Source: an uncultured Oscillospiraceae bacterium
Lineage (GTDB): Bacteria > Bacillota > Clostridia > Oscillospirales > Ruminococcaceae
Reading direction: 5' to 3'
NCBI GenBank assembly: GCA_902490585.1
Contig: CABUEI010000001.1
Coordinates: 1-64,000 of the forward strand
Length of the DNA stretch: 64,000 nt
In this document: positions 33,261 to 42,668 of the stretch, in pieces
How positions within the stretch are numbered: position 1 is the stretch's first letter
Layout of the letters: every line of letters starts with the position of its first letter
Made by a program: the position numbers and the translations under genes
Notes under the pieces: generated by a model
The model's database searches: none
What the model was told of the DNA's origin: nothing
Seen by the model: only the letters and a program-made list of their open reading frames with translations

Positions 33261-35537
33261 TTATTCTGTATCTTCATCTTCGGCAGAGGTTTCCTGTTCT
33301 TCGGTTTCTTCCTCGGTGTCCCTGCGTGTCATTTCTGTTTCGAGAAGAGGACGTAAAAGCGAATAACGGAGCATCTTTCTGTCGTTGTCAACCATGGTTT
33401 TTACAAGCTCTTTTGTGCCGATTACGATTATCATTTTCTTGGCACGGGTAACGCCTGTGTAGAGGAGGTTACGGTAAAGAAGGTTGTGGGTGAATGCGGT
33501 TATCGGAATGATTACGGCGTCGTACTCGCTACCCTGACTCTTATGTATAGTAATAGCGTAAGCGTGTTCGAGCTTTCTCAGCATTTCTGAGGTGTATATC
33601 GCTATTCTGCCTTCAAAGTCTATAGTTACGTTCTGTGAAAAGCGATCGACGGCACGGATAATTCCGATATCTCCATTGAAAATTCCACTGCCCTTTTCAT
33701 TGTTTTTCGTCCACAGTACGTCATAGTCGTTTTTGGTCTGCATTACCTTATCGCCCGTGCGGAAGATAACATCGAAGAACTTGAGTTCCGCTTTGTTCTG
33801 TGAGGGGGGATTAAGTGCAAACTGGAGCTGTTTATTAAGCTCTCTTGTTCCTGCCATGCCCATTTTTGTGGGACAAAGCACCTGTATATCGTCTATCGGC
33901 GAAAAGCCGTATGTACCCGGCAGGCGCTGTTTTGTGAGCTGTATGACAAGGTCAGCTATATCGCTTTCGTTCGACTTGTTCATGAAGAAAAAGTCGTTCT
34001 GCCTGTCGTCAAGCACGGGAAATTCGCCTTTTACTATTCTGTGGGCGTTGGTTACGATAAGGCTCTGCGCCGCCTGTCTGAAGATTTCTTTAAGCTCAAC
34101 GGACGGGATATAGTGTGAAGCGATAAGGTCTTTCAGTACGTTTCCCGCACCTACGGACGGAAGCTGATTTGAGTCGCCCACCATAATGAATTTAGATGTG
34201 GGCTTAATCGCTCTTACAAGCGAGCACATGAGAAGTGCGTCTACCATCGACATTTCATCAGCTATTACAACATCGGCAGGGAGCGGATTTGTTTCGTTGC
34301 GTTTGAACTTCAGCTCACCTTTTGCGGTGTAATCTACTTCGAGCAGGCGGTGTATGGTTCTTGCAGGTTCTCCGGTAAGATCGCTCATTCGCTTTGCCGC
34401 TCTGCCTGTAGGTGCACAAAGAAGTATGCGTTTTTTATGTGCTTTAAGTATCTTGATAACACCGTTCAGTGTTGTGGTCTTACCTGTACCGGGACCGCCC
34501 GTGAGGATAAACACAGAGCCTGTAAGGCAGGCACTTATAGCGGCACGCTGTAGATCTTCATACTGAATGTTCTCGGAAAATTCCACTCCTCTTATCTCAT
34601 CGGAATAGTCCTTTTCGTACTGTGCCGAGGTTCTGAGCATAAAGGCAAGTTTTTTTGCAATATAGGTTTCCGCAAGGTAGTATTCGGGGAGATAGACGAA
34701 TTCGTGCTTACCCATAGCGAGCCTTACGACCCAGTCTTTTTCCTCGCAGTCGTCAAGACAGGATTCAAACTGTCTGCGTTCAATTCCAAGATTATCACAA
34801 ACGGATTCACGCAGTTTTACCGTGGGCAGACAGGTGTGACCTGCATTTGCGTTTTCACGCAGAACATAGACTATTCCTGCACGGACACGGTTGCTGTTTT
34901 CTGCGTCAAAGCCAAGATCGGCTGCCATGCGGTCTACCGAACGGAAATCTATATCTATACCGCTTGTGCAGAGTATATAAGGGTTGGTTTTAATCTGTTT
35001 TATGCTGTCATGTTCAAACGCAGACCATACGCTTATGGCGTGGGCAGGTCCGAAATTATATTCACCGAGGAACTTTATAACCTCGTTGACACCCGTTATC
35101 TTGTGATATTCGTTTGATATGTAGAGCGCCTTATCCGAGGTTATACCCTTTATTGCGGTGAGCTGCATACAGTCGTTATCAATTATGTCGAGCGATTCGG
35201 TTCCGAACAGTTTGACTATTTTCTTTGCTATTGCAGGTCCAAGCCCCTTTATTACACCCGAACCGAGATATGCGGCTATTTCACTTTCGGTAACGGGCAT
35301 TGAACGCTCACACATTGCCGCCTTGAACTGTCTGCCGTATTTTGCGCTCGTTATCCAGCCGCCACGCAGATTAAGGCGTTCGCCCTCGTTCACGTCACCA
35401 AGAGTTCCGACAACCGGAACAAGACCCTCGTCACAGCCGAGGTTTATAACGGTATAGCCATTATCGGCGTTTTTATATATAACATCCTCCACAGAACCGC
35501 TCAGTTCTACGGAAATATCAACTTTCTGATTGTCCAA
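33261..35537 (-). CDS. recD2: RecD2-like ATP-dependent DNA helicase
   Basis: 758-aa SF1B 5'-3' helicase involved in DNA repair and replication-fork processing in bacteria lacking RecBCD. N-terminal RecD2-specific region with helix-hairpin-helix motifs (YLGSGVIKGLGPAIAKKIVKLFG near residue 90), Walker A GGPGTGKTTT at about residue 346, DEMSMVD motif II and C-terminal HKSQGSEYDAVI motif VI region. Length is normal for RecD2. Upstream of it lies a small membrane protein gene with an 18-nt gap. Confidence 0.96.
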   Translation of the reverse strand: MDNQKVDISVELSGSVEDVIYKNADNGYTVINLGCDEGLVPVVGTLGDVNEGERLNLRGGWITSAKYGRQFKAAMCERSMPVTESEIAAYLGSGVIKGLGPAIAKKIVKLFGTESLDIIDNDCMQLTAIKGITSDKALYISNEYHKITGVNEVIKFLGEYNFGPAHAISVWSAFEHDSIKQIKTNPYILCTSGIDIDFRSVDRMAADLGFDAENSNRVRAGIVYVLRENANAGHTCLPTVKLRESVCDNLGIERRQFESCLDDCEEKDWVVRLAMGKHEFVYLPEYYLAETYIAKKLAFMLRTSAQYEKDYSDEIRGVEFSENIQYEDLQRAAISACLTGSVFILTGGPGTGKTTTLNGVIKILKAHKKRILLCAPTGRAAKRMSDLTGEPARTIHRLLEVDYTAKGELKFKRNETNPLPADVVIADEMSMVDALLMCSLVRAIKPTSKFIMVGDSNQLPSVGAGNVLKDLIASHYIPSVELKEIFRQAAQSLIVTNAHRIVKGEFPVLDDRQNDFFFMNKSNESDIADLVIQLTKQRLPGTYGFSPIDDIQVLCPTKMGMAGTRELNKQLQFALNPPSQNKAELKFFDVIFRTGDKVMQTKNDYDVLWTKNNEKGSGIFNGDIGIIRAVDRFSQNVTIDFEGRIAIYTSEMLRKLEHAYAITIHKSQGSEYDAVIIPITAFTHNLLYRNLLYTGVTRAKKMIIVIGTKELVKTMVDNDRKMLRYSLLRPLLETEMTRRDTEEETEEQETSAEDEDTE

Positions 35538-35555
35538 TACACAGCCTCCCGTTTA

Positions 35556-35873
35556 TTATTTATCTTTATTTTCTGTTTTGCCTGTTCTCAATGTCACTCT
35601 CGGACAGTCGGCGGCAAGAGCACGGCATATTTCCTTGAATTCGCTGTCGTTTTCCAACTTTTTGCTGACATTAATTATAACCTTGCCGTCTGTCGCTTTA
35701 AGGGCGGTTCTTACCTTTCCCTCAACATCGTCACAACCGTCCGGTGTTACAAAAACGGGCGGTGCGTGAGGTGTGCCAAGACTGCCGATAAAAAGTATCA
35801 CGTTCACAGCGCCCATAATTCCGAGAAAAATCATGGCAAAAAGCATTATGTATGCACCACTCATAAGCTCCAC
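35556..35873 (-). CDS. hypothetical single-span membrane protein
   Basis: 105 aa with one N-terminal transmembrane helix (about residues 5-30) and a small cytoplasmic or extracellular domain (VEGKVRTALKATDGKVIINVS...CRALAADCPRVTLRTG). No family recognised. Placed between prmA and recD2, reading the same way, 18 nt from recD2, so probably co-transcribed. Confidence 0.7.
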   Translation of the reverse strand: MELMSGAYIMLFAMIFLGIMGAVNVILFIGSLGTPHAPPVFVTPDGCDDVEGKVRTALKATDGKVIINVSKKLENDSEFKEICRALAADCPRVTLRTGKTENKDK

Positions 35874-35918
35874 TCCTTTTAAGGTTTATCTCATTATATG
35901 GTGCAGACGTTTATTCTG

Positions 35919-36890
35919 TTACGGATTGCATGTGCAGAGGATTGCGTTCCAGCCCTCTTTTTCAGATACGCTTTCTACCTTTATATTGTTTTCTTTCAGT
36001 GCGGACAGTACTTCGTCCAGTCTTTCTGTTATGATACCTGATACTATAAGCTTGCCGTTCTTCTTTAAAAATCCGCTGAAGTAAGGCGACATGGATATAA
36101 TGACATCGGCAACGATATTCGCCGTGATTATGTCAAAGCCTGTGCCTATCTTTTCTCTGAGAGGTTCATCGTCGCTGATATTTCCGACATAAGCCGAAAC
36201 CATATCACTTCCGAAACCGTTCTTTTCGGTGTTTTCCTTAGCGGTGCGGACGGAATTTTCAAATATATCAACCATTACCGCCTGCTTTGCACCGAGGAGC
36301 AGTCCTGCTATCGACAGTATACCACTGCCTGTGCCGAGGTCAAGCATTCTGTCGCCCTCGTGTATCTGCTTTTCGAGCAGTTCCATTACAAGACGTGTCG
36401 TATGGTGCTGACCGGTGCCGAATGAAGAGGCAGGGTCTATTTCAAGTATCTTTCTGCCGTCCGTATTCTCTACTTCTTCCCAGCTGGGCTTTACTATCAG
36501 CTTTTCGCCGACTGTAAAGGGCTTATAGTACTGTTTCCAATTATTTGCCCAGTCTTCTTCACGCACGCAGTCGATCTCTACATCAAGGCTTCCGTAAAAA
36601 TCGTCTTTATCGTTTGCCTTGAGCTCGTCAAGTGTTCCGCTGAGTGCCGACAGCATTTCAGCCCCCTGCTCATTATCCTGGACGTAGCAGGTGATATGGG
36701 GCTTTACGGTTTTCAGTCCCATAAGGCTGTCGTCTACATAGTCCCAGTTGTACTCCTTGTTTTCAAGGAACTCCTCAAAGTCTGCCGGGTCATGAATTAT
36801 AAAGCCGTTAAGTCCGAGTTCGGATAAGCGCATTGTAAGCACCTGTACCGCCTCGCTTTTCGTATATATGTCTACCTGTCTGAACTGCAT
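35919..36890 (-). CDS. prmA: ribosomal protein L11 methyltransferase
   Basis: Trimethylates ribosomal protein L11 with SAM. The 323-aa protein has an N-terminal substrate-recognition domain, then a Rossmann methyltransferase core with motif I MLDLGTGSGILSIAG and the catalytic-region motif ITANIVADVI. DPASSFGTGQHHTTRL is a PrmA-specific signature. Promoter TTGTCC-16-TATAAT lies 45 bp upstream. It leads a probable unit with the small membrane gene and recD2. Confidence 0.96.
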   Translation of the reverse strand: MQFRQVDIYTKSEAVQVLTMRLSELGLNGFIIHDPADFEEFLENKEYNWDYVDDSLMGLKTVKPHITCYVQDNEQGAEMLSALSGTLDELKANDKDDFYGSLDVEIDCVREEDWANNWKQYYKPFTVGEKLIVKPSWEEVENTDGRKILEIDPASSFGTGQHHTTRLVMELLEKQIHEGDRMLDLGTGSGILSIAGLLLGAKQAVMVDIFENSVRTAKENTEKNGFGSDMVSAYVGNISDDEPLREKIGTGFDIITANIVADVIISMSPYFSGFLKKNGKLIVSGIITERLDEVLSALKENNIKVESVSEKEGWNAILCTCNP

Positions 36891-36934
36891 AGTAATACCT
36901 CTTGTTTCTTATTTGCCCACGGGCATAAATATCT

Positions 36935-36962
36935 ATTATATATTATCCTACATTTCGGACAA
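36935..36962 (-). promoter_or_regulatory. sigma-A-type promoter of prmA
   Basis: Minus strand TTGTCC (36957-36962), 16 bp, TATAAT (36935-36940). Confidence 0.65.
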
Positions 36963-36981
36963 AAAAGCAAGTGGTTACAGC

Positions 36982-37015
36982 AAAAATGCACCGCCCTTAT
37001 CAAAAGGGCGGTGCA
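36982..37015 (-). terminator. intrinsic terminator of the amt-PII gene
   Basis: Minus strand TGCACCGCCCTT-TTGAT-AAGGGCGGTGCA then TTTTTGC, 40 bp after the stop. Confidence 0.9.
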
Positions 37016-37055
37016 ACACATTCAAGGAAGAACCAATGTTAACTTTTGCTTTTTA

Positions 37056-38840
37056 TCAATCGTTGTCCTGTAAAGCTTCGTAAGCTTCTTCGCCTGTACG
37101 AACCTTGATTACGTTTTCAACGTCGTAAACGAATATCTTACCGTCGCCTATTTTACCGGTGTAAAGTGCATTCTTTGCAACTTCTACAACCTTTTCAACA
37201 GGAACCTTGCAAACTACGATTTCGACCTTCATCTTAGGAAGAAGTCTTGCGTCTACGGGAACGCCACGGTAGAACTCAGTTGAGCCCTTCTGCATACCGC
37301 AACCCATTACATGAGATACTGTCATACCGGTGATACCGATAGATGAAAGTGCGTGCTTGAGAACCTCGAACTTCTCCTGATTTGCGATGATGTCTACCTT
37401 TGTCATCTTTACGTCGCTGTCGCTGATAGGAGCTTTTGCCTTTGAAACGTGCTGTACAGGTACTGAAGTTTCAACAGGAGCAGCCTCAGTAACAACTGCC
37501 GTATCTTCTGCGGAAGAACCGCTATACACGCTGTCGCCTGCGATAACGAAGTCTGCATAAGAGCTAGGCAGACCGTGCTCTGTTGTATCAAGACCCTTGA
37601 GTTCTTCTTCTCTCGAAGCTCTGAGTCCGATTGTGTGCTTTAAGATAAAGAATGTGATGAACATCGTTACGGCTGTGAATGCACAAACCGAAACAACACC
37701 GAGTAACTGGATACCGAGCTGGCTGAATCCGCCGCCGTAGAACAGACCCGTGATACCATTCTGACCCTTACCTGTTGCAAATAAACCTACTGCAAGTGAG
37801 CCCCATACACCGTTTAAGAAGTGTACTGCTACTGCACCGACAGGGTCATCAATCTTGAGTTTGTAATCGAGGAGCCATACACCGAATACTACTAAGAAAC
37901 CTGAAACGATACCGATTACCGTTGCACCGAGTGCGTCTGTATCCGCACAGGGAGCTGTGATTGCTACAAGACCTGCGAGTGATGCGTTAAGGCACATCGA
38001 AACATCGGGCTTGCCGTTTTTAAGCCATGTGAATATCATTGTTACTACCGTTGCAACTGCGGGAGCAATTGTTGTGGTAAGGAATATCTGAGCGAGATAG
38101 TTTACGTCTGAAGCGGCGGCACCGTTAAATCCGTACCAACCGAACCAGAGAATGAATACGCCGAGTGCGCCGAGTGGGATCGAGTGACCTAAGATAGCTC
38201 TGGGCTTACCATCCTTGCTGAACTTGCCGATACGGGGTCCGACCATTGCGGCACCGATGAGTGCTGTAAGACCGCCGACCATGTGTATTGCCGTTGAACC
38301 TGCAAAGTCAACGAAGCCGAGCTGTGCGAGCCAGCCGCCGCCCCAGATCCAGTGAGCCTCGATAGGATAAACAACAAGGCTGATTACGAACGAATAGATG
38401 CAGTAGCTGATGAACTTTGTACGCTCTGCCATAGCACCTGAAACGATTGTTGCGGCAGTAGCGCAGAATACTAAGTTGAATACGAACTCTGCACATCTGT
38501 TGAAGTCTGACAGCTGAGTCAGAACGTCAAGATTCGGAACACCGATAAGACCGAAGAATGTATCTTCACCGAGCATAAGACCGAAACCGAGAAGTACGAA
38601 TGCGATCGTACCGAGGCAGAAGTCCATTAAGTTTTTCATTATAATGTTGCCGGCATTCTTTGCTCTGGTGAAACCTGTTTCAACCATTGCGAAACCGCAC
38701 TGCATGAAGAATACCAATGCGGCACCGATGAGGTACCATATACCGTTGCCGTCGCCGACATTGAACATCGTGGCATTTACGGTATCCTGAATTGAATTTG
38801 CTGACTCAGCAGCAAGAGTTAGCGTGGATAAGAAATCCAT
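37056..38840 (-). CDS. amt: ammonium transporter fused to a C-terminal PII signalling domain (Amt-GlnB)
   Basis: 594-aa fusion. Residues ~20-440 form an Amt/Rh ammonium channel with about 11 helices (GIWYLIGAALVFFMQCGFAMVETG; WIWGGGWLAQLGFVDFAGSTAIHMVGG). A linker of about 40 residues leads to a full PII domain at 479-594: T-loop GSTEFYRGVPVD with Tyr near 524, and the B-loop TGKIGDGKIFV at about 561-571. In most bacteria GlnK is separate and plugs Amt when nitrogen is plentiful; covalent fusion would tether the gate. Expression appears controlled by a leader terminator (38974-39017). RBS GAAAGGGG precedes the ATG. Confidence 0.96.
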   Translation of the reverse strand: MDFLSTLTLAAESANSIQDTVNATMFNVGDGNGIWYLIGAALVFFMQCGFAMVETGFTRAKNAGNIIMKNLMDFCLGTIAFVLLGFGLMLGEDTFFGLIGVPNLDVLTQLSDFNRCAEFVFNLVFCATAATIVSGAMAERTKFISYCIYSFVISLVVYPIEAHWIWGGGWLAQLGFVDFAGSTAIHMVGGLTALIGAAMVGPRIGKFSKDGKPRAILGHSIPLGALGVFILWFGWYGFNGAAASDVNYLAQIFLTTTIAPAVATVVTMIFTWLKNGKPDVSMCLNASLAGLVAITAPCADTDALGATVIGIVSGFLVVFGVWLLDYKLKIDDPVGAVAVHFLNGVWGSLAVGLFATGKGQNGITGLFYGGGFSQLGIQLLGVVSVCAFTAVTMFITFFILKHTIGLRASREEELKGLDTTEHGLPSSYADFVIAGDSVYSGSSAEDTAVVTEAAPVETSVPVQHVSKAKAPISDSDVKMTKVDIIANQEKFEVLKHALSSIGITGMTVSHVMGCGMQKGSTEFYRGVPVDARLLPKMKVEIVVCKVPVEKVVEVAKNALYTGKIGDGKIFVYDVENVIKVRTGEEAYEALQDND

Positions 38841-38895
38841 TGATAACCGCCCCTTTCAATAGGTAATTTTCTGACTGCGGCATTGCCGCTTTTTC

Positions 38896-38976
38896 TTTAA
38901 GTGAGTCTGAAAAAATCCTATCTGCACCCCTCTGCGCCTTTGCAAATCTTGCAGAACTTTTGCAATCTCACTTAAA
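38896..38976 (-). repeat. 10-bp perfect inverted repeat in the amt leader
   Basis: TTTAAGTGAG (38896-38905) and CTCACTTAAA (38967-38976), 61 bp apart, between the leader terminator and the amt start. One arm overlaps the terminator's T-tract, so a downstream helix could compete with or shape the attenuator. Confidence 0.6.
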
Positions 38977-39017
38977 ACAAAAGGAGCCGCACGAACTTGT
39001 TGTGTTCGTGTAGCTCC
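38974..39017 (-). terminator. leader terminator (attenuator) of amt
   Basis: Minus strand GGAGC-TA-CACGAAC-ACAACAA-GTTCGTG-CG-GCTCC then TTTTGTTTT, starting about 10 nt after the predicted transcription start and 134 nt before the amt ATG. ACTTGT near the start can pair with ACAAGT in the loop side, a possible alternative fold. Confidence 0.8.
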
Positions 39018-39033
39018 GTTGCTTACAAGTATT

Positions 39034-39062
39034 ATTATACTGACGGCAAGGCGGTTTGTCAA
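39034..39062 (-). promoter_or_regulatory. consensus sigma-A promoter of amt-PII
   Basis: Minus strand TTGACA (39057-39062), 17 bp, TATAAT (39034-39039), a perfect consensus, upstream of a terminator hairpin. Confidence 0.85.
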
Positions 39063-39406
39063 CGCTTTTTTGCAAGTTTTTTATTTATATCTTGCATTTT
39101 GTGAAATGTGCATAACAAAAGTGTGAATTTTTTGTGCTGTAGTTATGCAGTTATGCTAGCTGTTTTAAGGATAGATACTTACTTGATGTGCTTTATTTTC
39201 CTGATTTTTGCTTAAAATCATCAAATTTGCGGTATTAAAAGTCGTTTTGACGTATGAATGACGTTATCCGTCATACTGCATTTTAGAGGAAAAAATAATT
39301 CATGTTTTGCGCGATATCACGATTTATGCGTAAATTTCTGCAACAAGTTAATAAATTTCTCGCAATATTTATGTAAAAACGACAGCATGTACGGCTTATT
39401 GCAGTC
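39063..39406. other. AT-rich intergenic stretch without gene
   Basis: No coding frame with a ribosome site. A GTATGAATGACG-TTATC-CGTCATAC partial hairpin lies at about 39251-39275. Otherwise nothing recognised. Confidence 0.6.
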
Positions 39407-39478
39407 AAAAAAGCGGCAGGTAAAGCCATGTACGGCAATTCATGGGCAGAGCCACCGTACATTCTGCCGCTTTTTTAG
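39407..39478 (-). terminator. long intrinsic terminator after the MscS pair
   Basis: Minus strand AAAAAAGCGGCAG...CTGCCGCTTTTTT with an internal second stem TGTACGG.../CCGTACA; a T-tract on each strand. Confidence 0.85.
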
Positions 39479-39512
39479 TATTATATGCTTATCGGGGGAT
39501 GCGGTGAATGTC

Positions 39513-40118
39513 TTACTCCTCGCACCTTTCAGCCATATACATTCCAAGTTCGGCGAATACGGAGGGGATATCGTAGACTGTTCTTCCGTTCTTTTCGCAC
39601 ATTGTACATTCGCCCGGAGTTTCGGGTGAGATCATATCCCATGAGGTAACAAGGCTATCAGTCTTTTCTATGCCGAAGTTTTCAAAGAAGCCGTCATAAA
39701 GTCCGTTTTGTTCATCATTGCTATACAGATTAACAATGTTGTACTTGCAGATCATCATTTCATCATTTGTGATATGCGAGCCGACGCCGAACTGCGATAT
39801 TCCATCATCAAGCAGTATTTCTCCCACGATATCAAGCACATCTCTTATCATGGCAGGCGTGCAGTCGTCAAGATAATATATATCCTTATGGAATGCGGTG
39901 ATATTTCCGTTTTCATCTTTTGGCTCGGCGGTTTCGGGAGTGGGGAGTTCAAGAACGAAGAACAATTTTTCATCTTCATGCAGTTTTATGAATTGTTCAA
40001 GCAACGGCAGAGTTTTTTCCGCTGATGCGTTTGCGGTAATGGATTTCCCGTCTGATTTATAACCTTCGTTCAGCTTATCAGCAAACGTGACCGAAAAGCC
40101 TTTTCTCAAATTCAGCAT
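39513..40118 (-). CDS. hypothetical protein
   Basis: 201-aa soluble acidic protein, no signal or membrane segment, no family recognised. A central stretch reads IRDVLDIVGEILLDDGISQFGVG and the C-terminus includes CTMCEKNGRTVYD, a possible metal-binding Cys pair. Its ATG overlaps the MscS stop by 1 nt (TAATG), so the two are translationally coupled. A terminator follows the stop. Confidence 0.75.
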   Translation of the reverse strand: MLNLRKGFSVTFADKLNEGYKSDGKSITANASAEKTLPLLEQFIKLHEDEKLFFVLELPTPETAEPKDENGNITAFHKDIYYLDDCTPAMIRDVLDIVGEILLDDGISQFGVGSHITNDEMMICKYNIVNLYSNDEQNGLYDGFFENFGIEKTDSLVTSWDMISPETPGECTMCEKNGRTVYDIPSVFAELGMYMAERCEE

Positions 40119-40912
40119 TATTCAATACCTCTCTTGTCAAAATGCACATCAAGCTGTTCATACGGTACAGTAAGACCTTTTCCGGCATATACGTCCTGGA
40201 TAACTCCGAGCGCCGCTCTGCGTACAGGATTTTTCATATCTTCCTTGCAGTGTATTCTTATACGGTACTGAATGTTTGAATTATCAAACTTATCCGTGCC
40301 GAGAAAATCACAGCTCTTTACATTCGGGATAGCGCAACATCTGTCCGCTATCTCTCTGCATATCTCACGCATACGCTCGGCAGGGATCTCGTATGACGCA
40401 GGAATATTGACATCGCACCAGTCGGAGATCAACTCGATCTCACTTAAGTTTCTGTTGCTGACTACTATCATACTGCCGGTATTCACATCGAGTATCTTGG
40501 TGGTTTTAAGGTTGAACTGATGTACCACTCCCTCGTACTGCTTGTACTTCACATAGTCGCCGACAGTGAAAAATTCATCCCACACGATACCGGCACCCAT
40601 TATCAGATCCTTGAGCAGGTCCTGTAGCGCAAAGCCGACCATAACGCCGGCTATTCCGAGACCTGTCGCCATAGCGCTGACATTCACGCCGTTTATCTGA
40701 AGTATCATTATTATTACAAGCAGGGCGATTATGTACTTGGTGATGTTCACCGCAATCTGAATACTGCCCTCTTTTATCTTTACGCGCTTATGATCTATTA
40801 TCTTGCCCTTGGTGAAGTGTTTTATCAGTTTCCATATAACTATACCTGCGATCAGTACGGCAATGCTCACCCACGGTTTGAATGATAAAAGATATTTTTC
40901 GAGTTCCTCCAT
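40118..40912 (-). CDS. mscS: small-conductance mechanosensitive channel (MscS family)
   Basis: 264-aa channel that opens on membrane tension to release solutes in hypo-osmotic shock. Start ATG 40912 (MEELEKYLL) with AAAGGA upstream; a longer frame to 40975 is rejected. Three N-terminal helices, the pore helix TM3 (GLGIAGVMVGFALQDLLKDLIMG) and the beta-domain motif VGDYVKYKQYEGVVHQFNLKTTKI mark MscS. It is coupled to the unknown gene at 39513. Promoter TTGCAA-17-TATAAT lies at 40947-40975. Confidence 0.93.
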   Translation of the reverse strand: MEELEKYLLSFKPWVSIAVLIAGIVIWKLIKHFTKGKIIDHKRVKIKEGSIQIAVNITKYIIALLVIIMILQINGVNVSAMATGLGIAGVMVGFALQDLLKDLIMGAGIVWDEFFTVGDYVKYKQYEGVVHQFNLKTTKILDVNTGSMIVVSNRNLSEIELISDWCDVNIPASYEIPAERMREICREIADRCCAIPNVKSCDFLGTDKFDNSNIQYRIRIHCKEDMKNPVRRAALGVIQDVYAGKGLTVPYEQLDVHFDKRGIE

Positions 40913-40946
40913 AGTTTTGTTCCTTTGCTTTATATTTGTAACTGTG

Positions 40947-40975
40947 ATTATACTACAAAAATGCGAATTTTGCAA
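40947..40975 (-). promoter_or_regulatory. sigma-A-type promoter of mscS
   Basis: Minus strand TTGCAA (40970-40975), 17 bp, TATAAT (40947-40952). Confidence 0.7.
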
Positions 40976-41032
40976 TCAGTTGCCGTTTTAAACCGATATT
41001 TTTTATTTCCGGCAACAGCGCAACCGCAAACA

Positions 41033-41063
41033 CAAAAAACACCGCAGTGTTTCCACTGCGGTG
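41033..41063 (-). terminator. intrinsic terminator of the symporter gene
   Basis: Minus strand CACCGCAGT-GGAA-ACACTGCGGTG then TTTTTTG. Confidence 0.9.
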
Positions 41064-41080
41064 ACTGCTATTTGCCGTGA

Positions 41081-42631
41081 TTATTTCAGCTTATCTGCAT
41101 CGGGTATAGCCTCGGTTACTTCTACCTCTGCTGTCTGTTTGTAGCAAGCGAATATCTCGTCAAGCTCAAGCTTTTTCATCTTAGGCGTAACAAGGCTCAC
41201 AAGCGGAACAAGAACAAGTCCTGCAACCATCAGGAACATACCGAAGTTTACGGGAGATGCAACATTGAAGCCGAGTATCGTACCTGTAGGCTTGATTATC
41301 ATGTGCAGTACAGTGCCGATAACGCCGACGCCGAAGCTTACATATACGCTTATCTTGGTAACGCCCTTCCAGAAAAGTCCGTACATAAACGGCGCTAAGA
41401 ATGCACCCGCAAGCGCACCCCACGAATAGCCCATAAGGTCTGAGATAAGGGCGTTCTTGTTGAGAGCGATTATAACCGATATTGCAAGGAAAACCGCTAT
41501 AAACGCGCGCATTACTATAAGCGACTTCTTTTCATCAAGCTTGTTCTTGCAAAGCGGATTTATAAGGTCAAGCGTCAGTGTTGAGCTTGATGTAAGTACA
41601 AGCGATGACAGCGTTGACATTGATGCAGAAAGAACAAGGATAACAACTATACCGATAAGTATTTCGGGAAGAGATTCAAGCATCTTAGGGATAATACCGT
41701 CCGAGCCTATCTGTGCAAACTCTTCATCAGATACGAATATTCTGCCGAAGCCGCCGAGGAAGTAGCTTCCGCCGGCAACTACAAGCGCAAAGATCGTAGA
41801 TACTATCGTGCCTGTTCTGATAGAACGCTCGTCCTTTATCGTATAGAACTTATGTACCATCTGAGGAAGTCCCCACGTTCCGAGCGATGTGAGTATAATT
41901 ACGCCGAGCAGATTTATCGGGTCTGGTCCGAAGAACGAAACAAATCCGCCGTTTAAGTCGGGTGACGCAGTACCCTCTGTGCTGATATGCGACAGCTGAT
42001 TTACAGCCTCGCTGAAACCGCCCTTTGATGCAAGAGTAGCCGCAATTACCGCAACGATACCGATAAGCATTATAATGCCCTGTACAAAGTCGTTGAGTGC
42101 TGTAGCCTTATAACCGCCGACAATAACGTATACGGCGGTAATCACTGCCATACCGATAACGCAGAATGAATAATCAATGTTGAACGCCATACCGAACAGT
42201 CTTGACAGACCGTTGTATACGCTCGCTGTATACGGGATAAGGAATACGAATACGATAACCGCAGAGATTATCTTCATTGCCTTACTGTTGAAGCGCTTAC
42301 CGAAAAATTCGGGCATTGTGGCGGATTCAAGGTGCTTTGACATAACTCTTGTACGTCTGCCTAAGATAAGCCACGGCAGAAGCGAGCCGAGTATTGCGTT
42401 TCCTATGCCTATCCAGGTTGAAGCAAGTCCGAAGTTCCAGCCGAATTTGCCTGCGTAACCTACAAAGATTACGGCTGAGAAATAAGATGTACCGTATGCA
42501 AAAGCCGTGAACCACGGTCCGACGCTTCTGCCGCCGAGTACGAAGTCACTTACTGTGGAAGTCTTTTTACGGCAGTATATGCCTATACCGACTACCGACA
42601 GAATGTACAGAATGAGTATTGCTAATATCAT
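41081..42631 (-). CDS. sodium:solute symporter (SSS family, PutP-like)
   Basis: 516-aa importer with about 13 transmembrane helices. TSYFSAVIFVGYAGKFGWNFG and the TSLGTWGLPQMVHKFY sodium-site region match the PutP/pantothenate group, which takes up proline or carboxylates with Na+. Given the pro genes further along, proline is tempting but unsupported. It is monocistronic, with an 11-bp inverted repeat at 42669-42712 just upstream and a terminator downstream. Confidence 0.92.
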   Translation of the reverse strand: MILAILILYILSVVGIGIYCRKKTSTVSDFVLGGRSVGPWFTAFAYGTSYFSAVIFVGYAGKFGWNFGLASTWIGIGNAILGSLLPWLILGRRTRVMSKHLESATMPEFFGKRFNSKAMKIISAVIVFVFLIPYTASVYNGLSRLFGMAFNIDYSFCVIGMAVITAVYVIVGGYKATALNDFVQGIIMLIGIVAVIAATLASKGGFSEAVNQLSHISTEGTASPDLNGGFVSFFGPDPINLLGVIILTSLGTWGLPQMVHKFYTIKDERSIRTGTIVSTIFALVVAGGSYFLGGFGRIFVSDEEFAQIGSDGIIPKMLESLPEILIGIVVILVLSASMSTLSSLVLTSSSTLTLDLINPLCKNKLDEKKSLIVMRAFIAVFLAISVIIALNKNALISDLMGYSWGALAGAFLAPFMYGLFWKGVTKISVYVSFGVGVIGTVLHMIIKPTGTILGFNVASPVNFGMFLMVAGLVLVPLVSLVTPKMKKLELDEIFACYKQTAEVEVTEAIPDADKLK

Positions 42632-42668
42632 TTTCTGTCCCCTTACAAATAAGATAAAATAATTATGA

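Noticed and set aside
38841..39033. ANTAR-type dual hairpin or a known riboswitch in the amt leader
   Set aside because: Only one clear terminator stem and a long-range helix were found; no conserved aptamer core was recognised.
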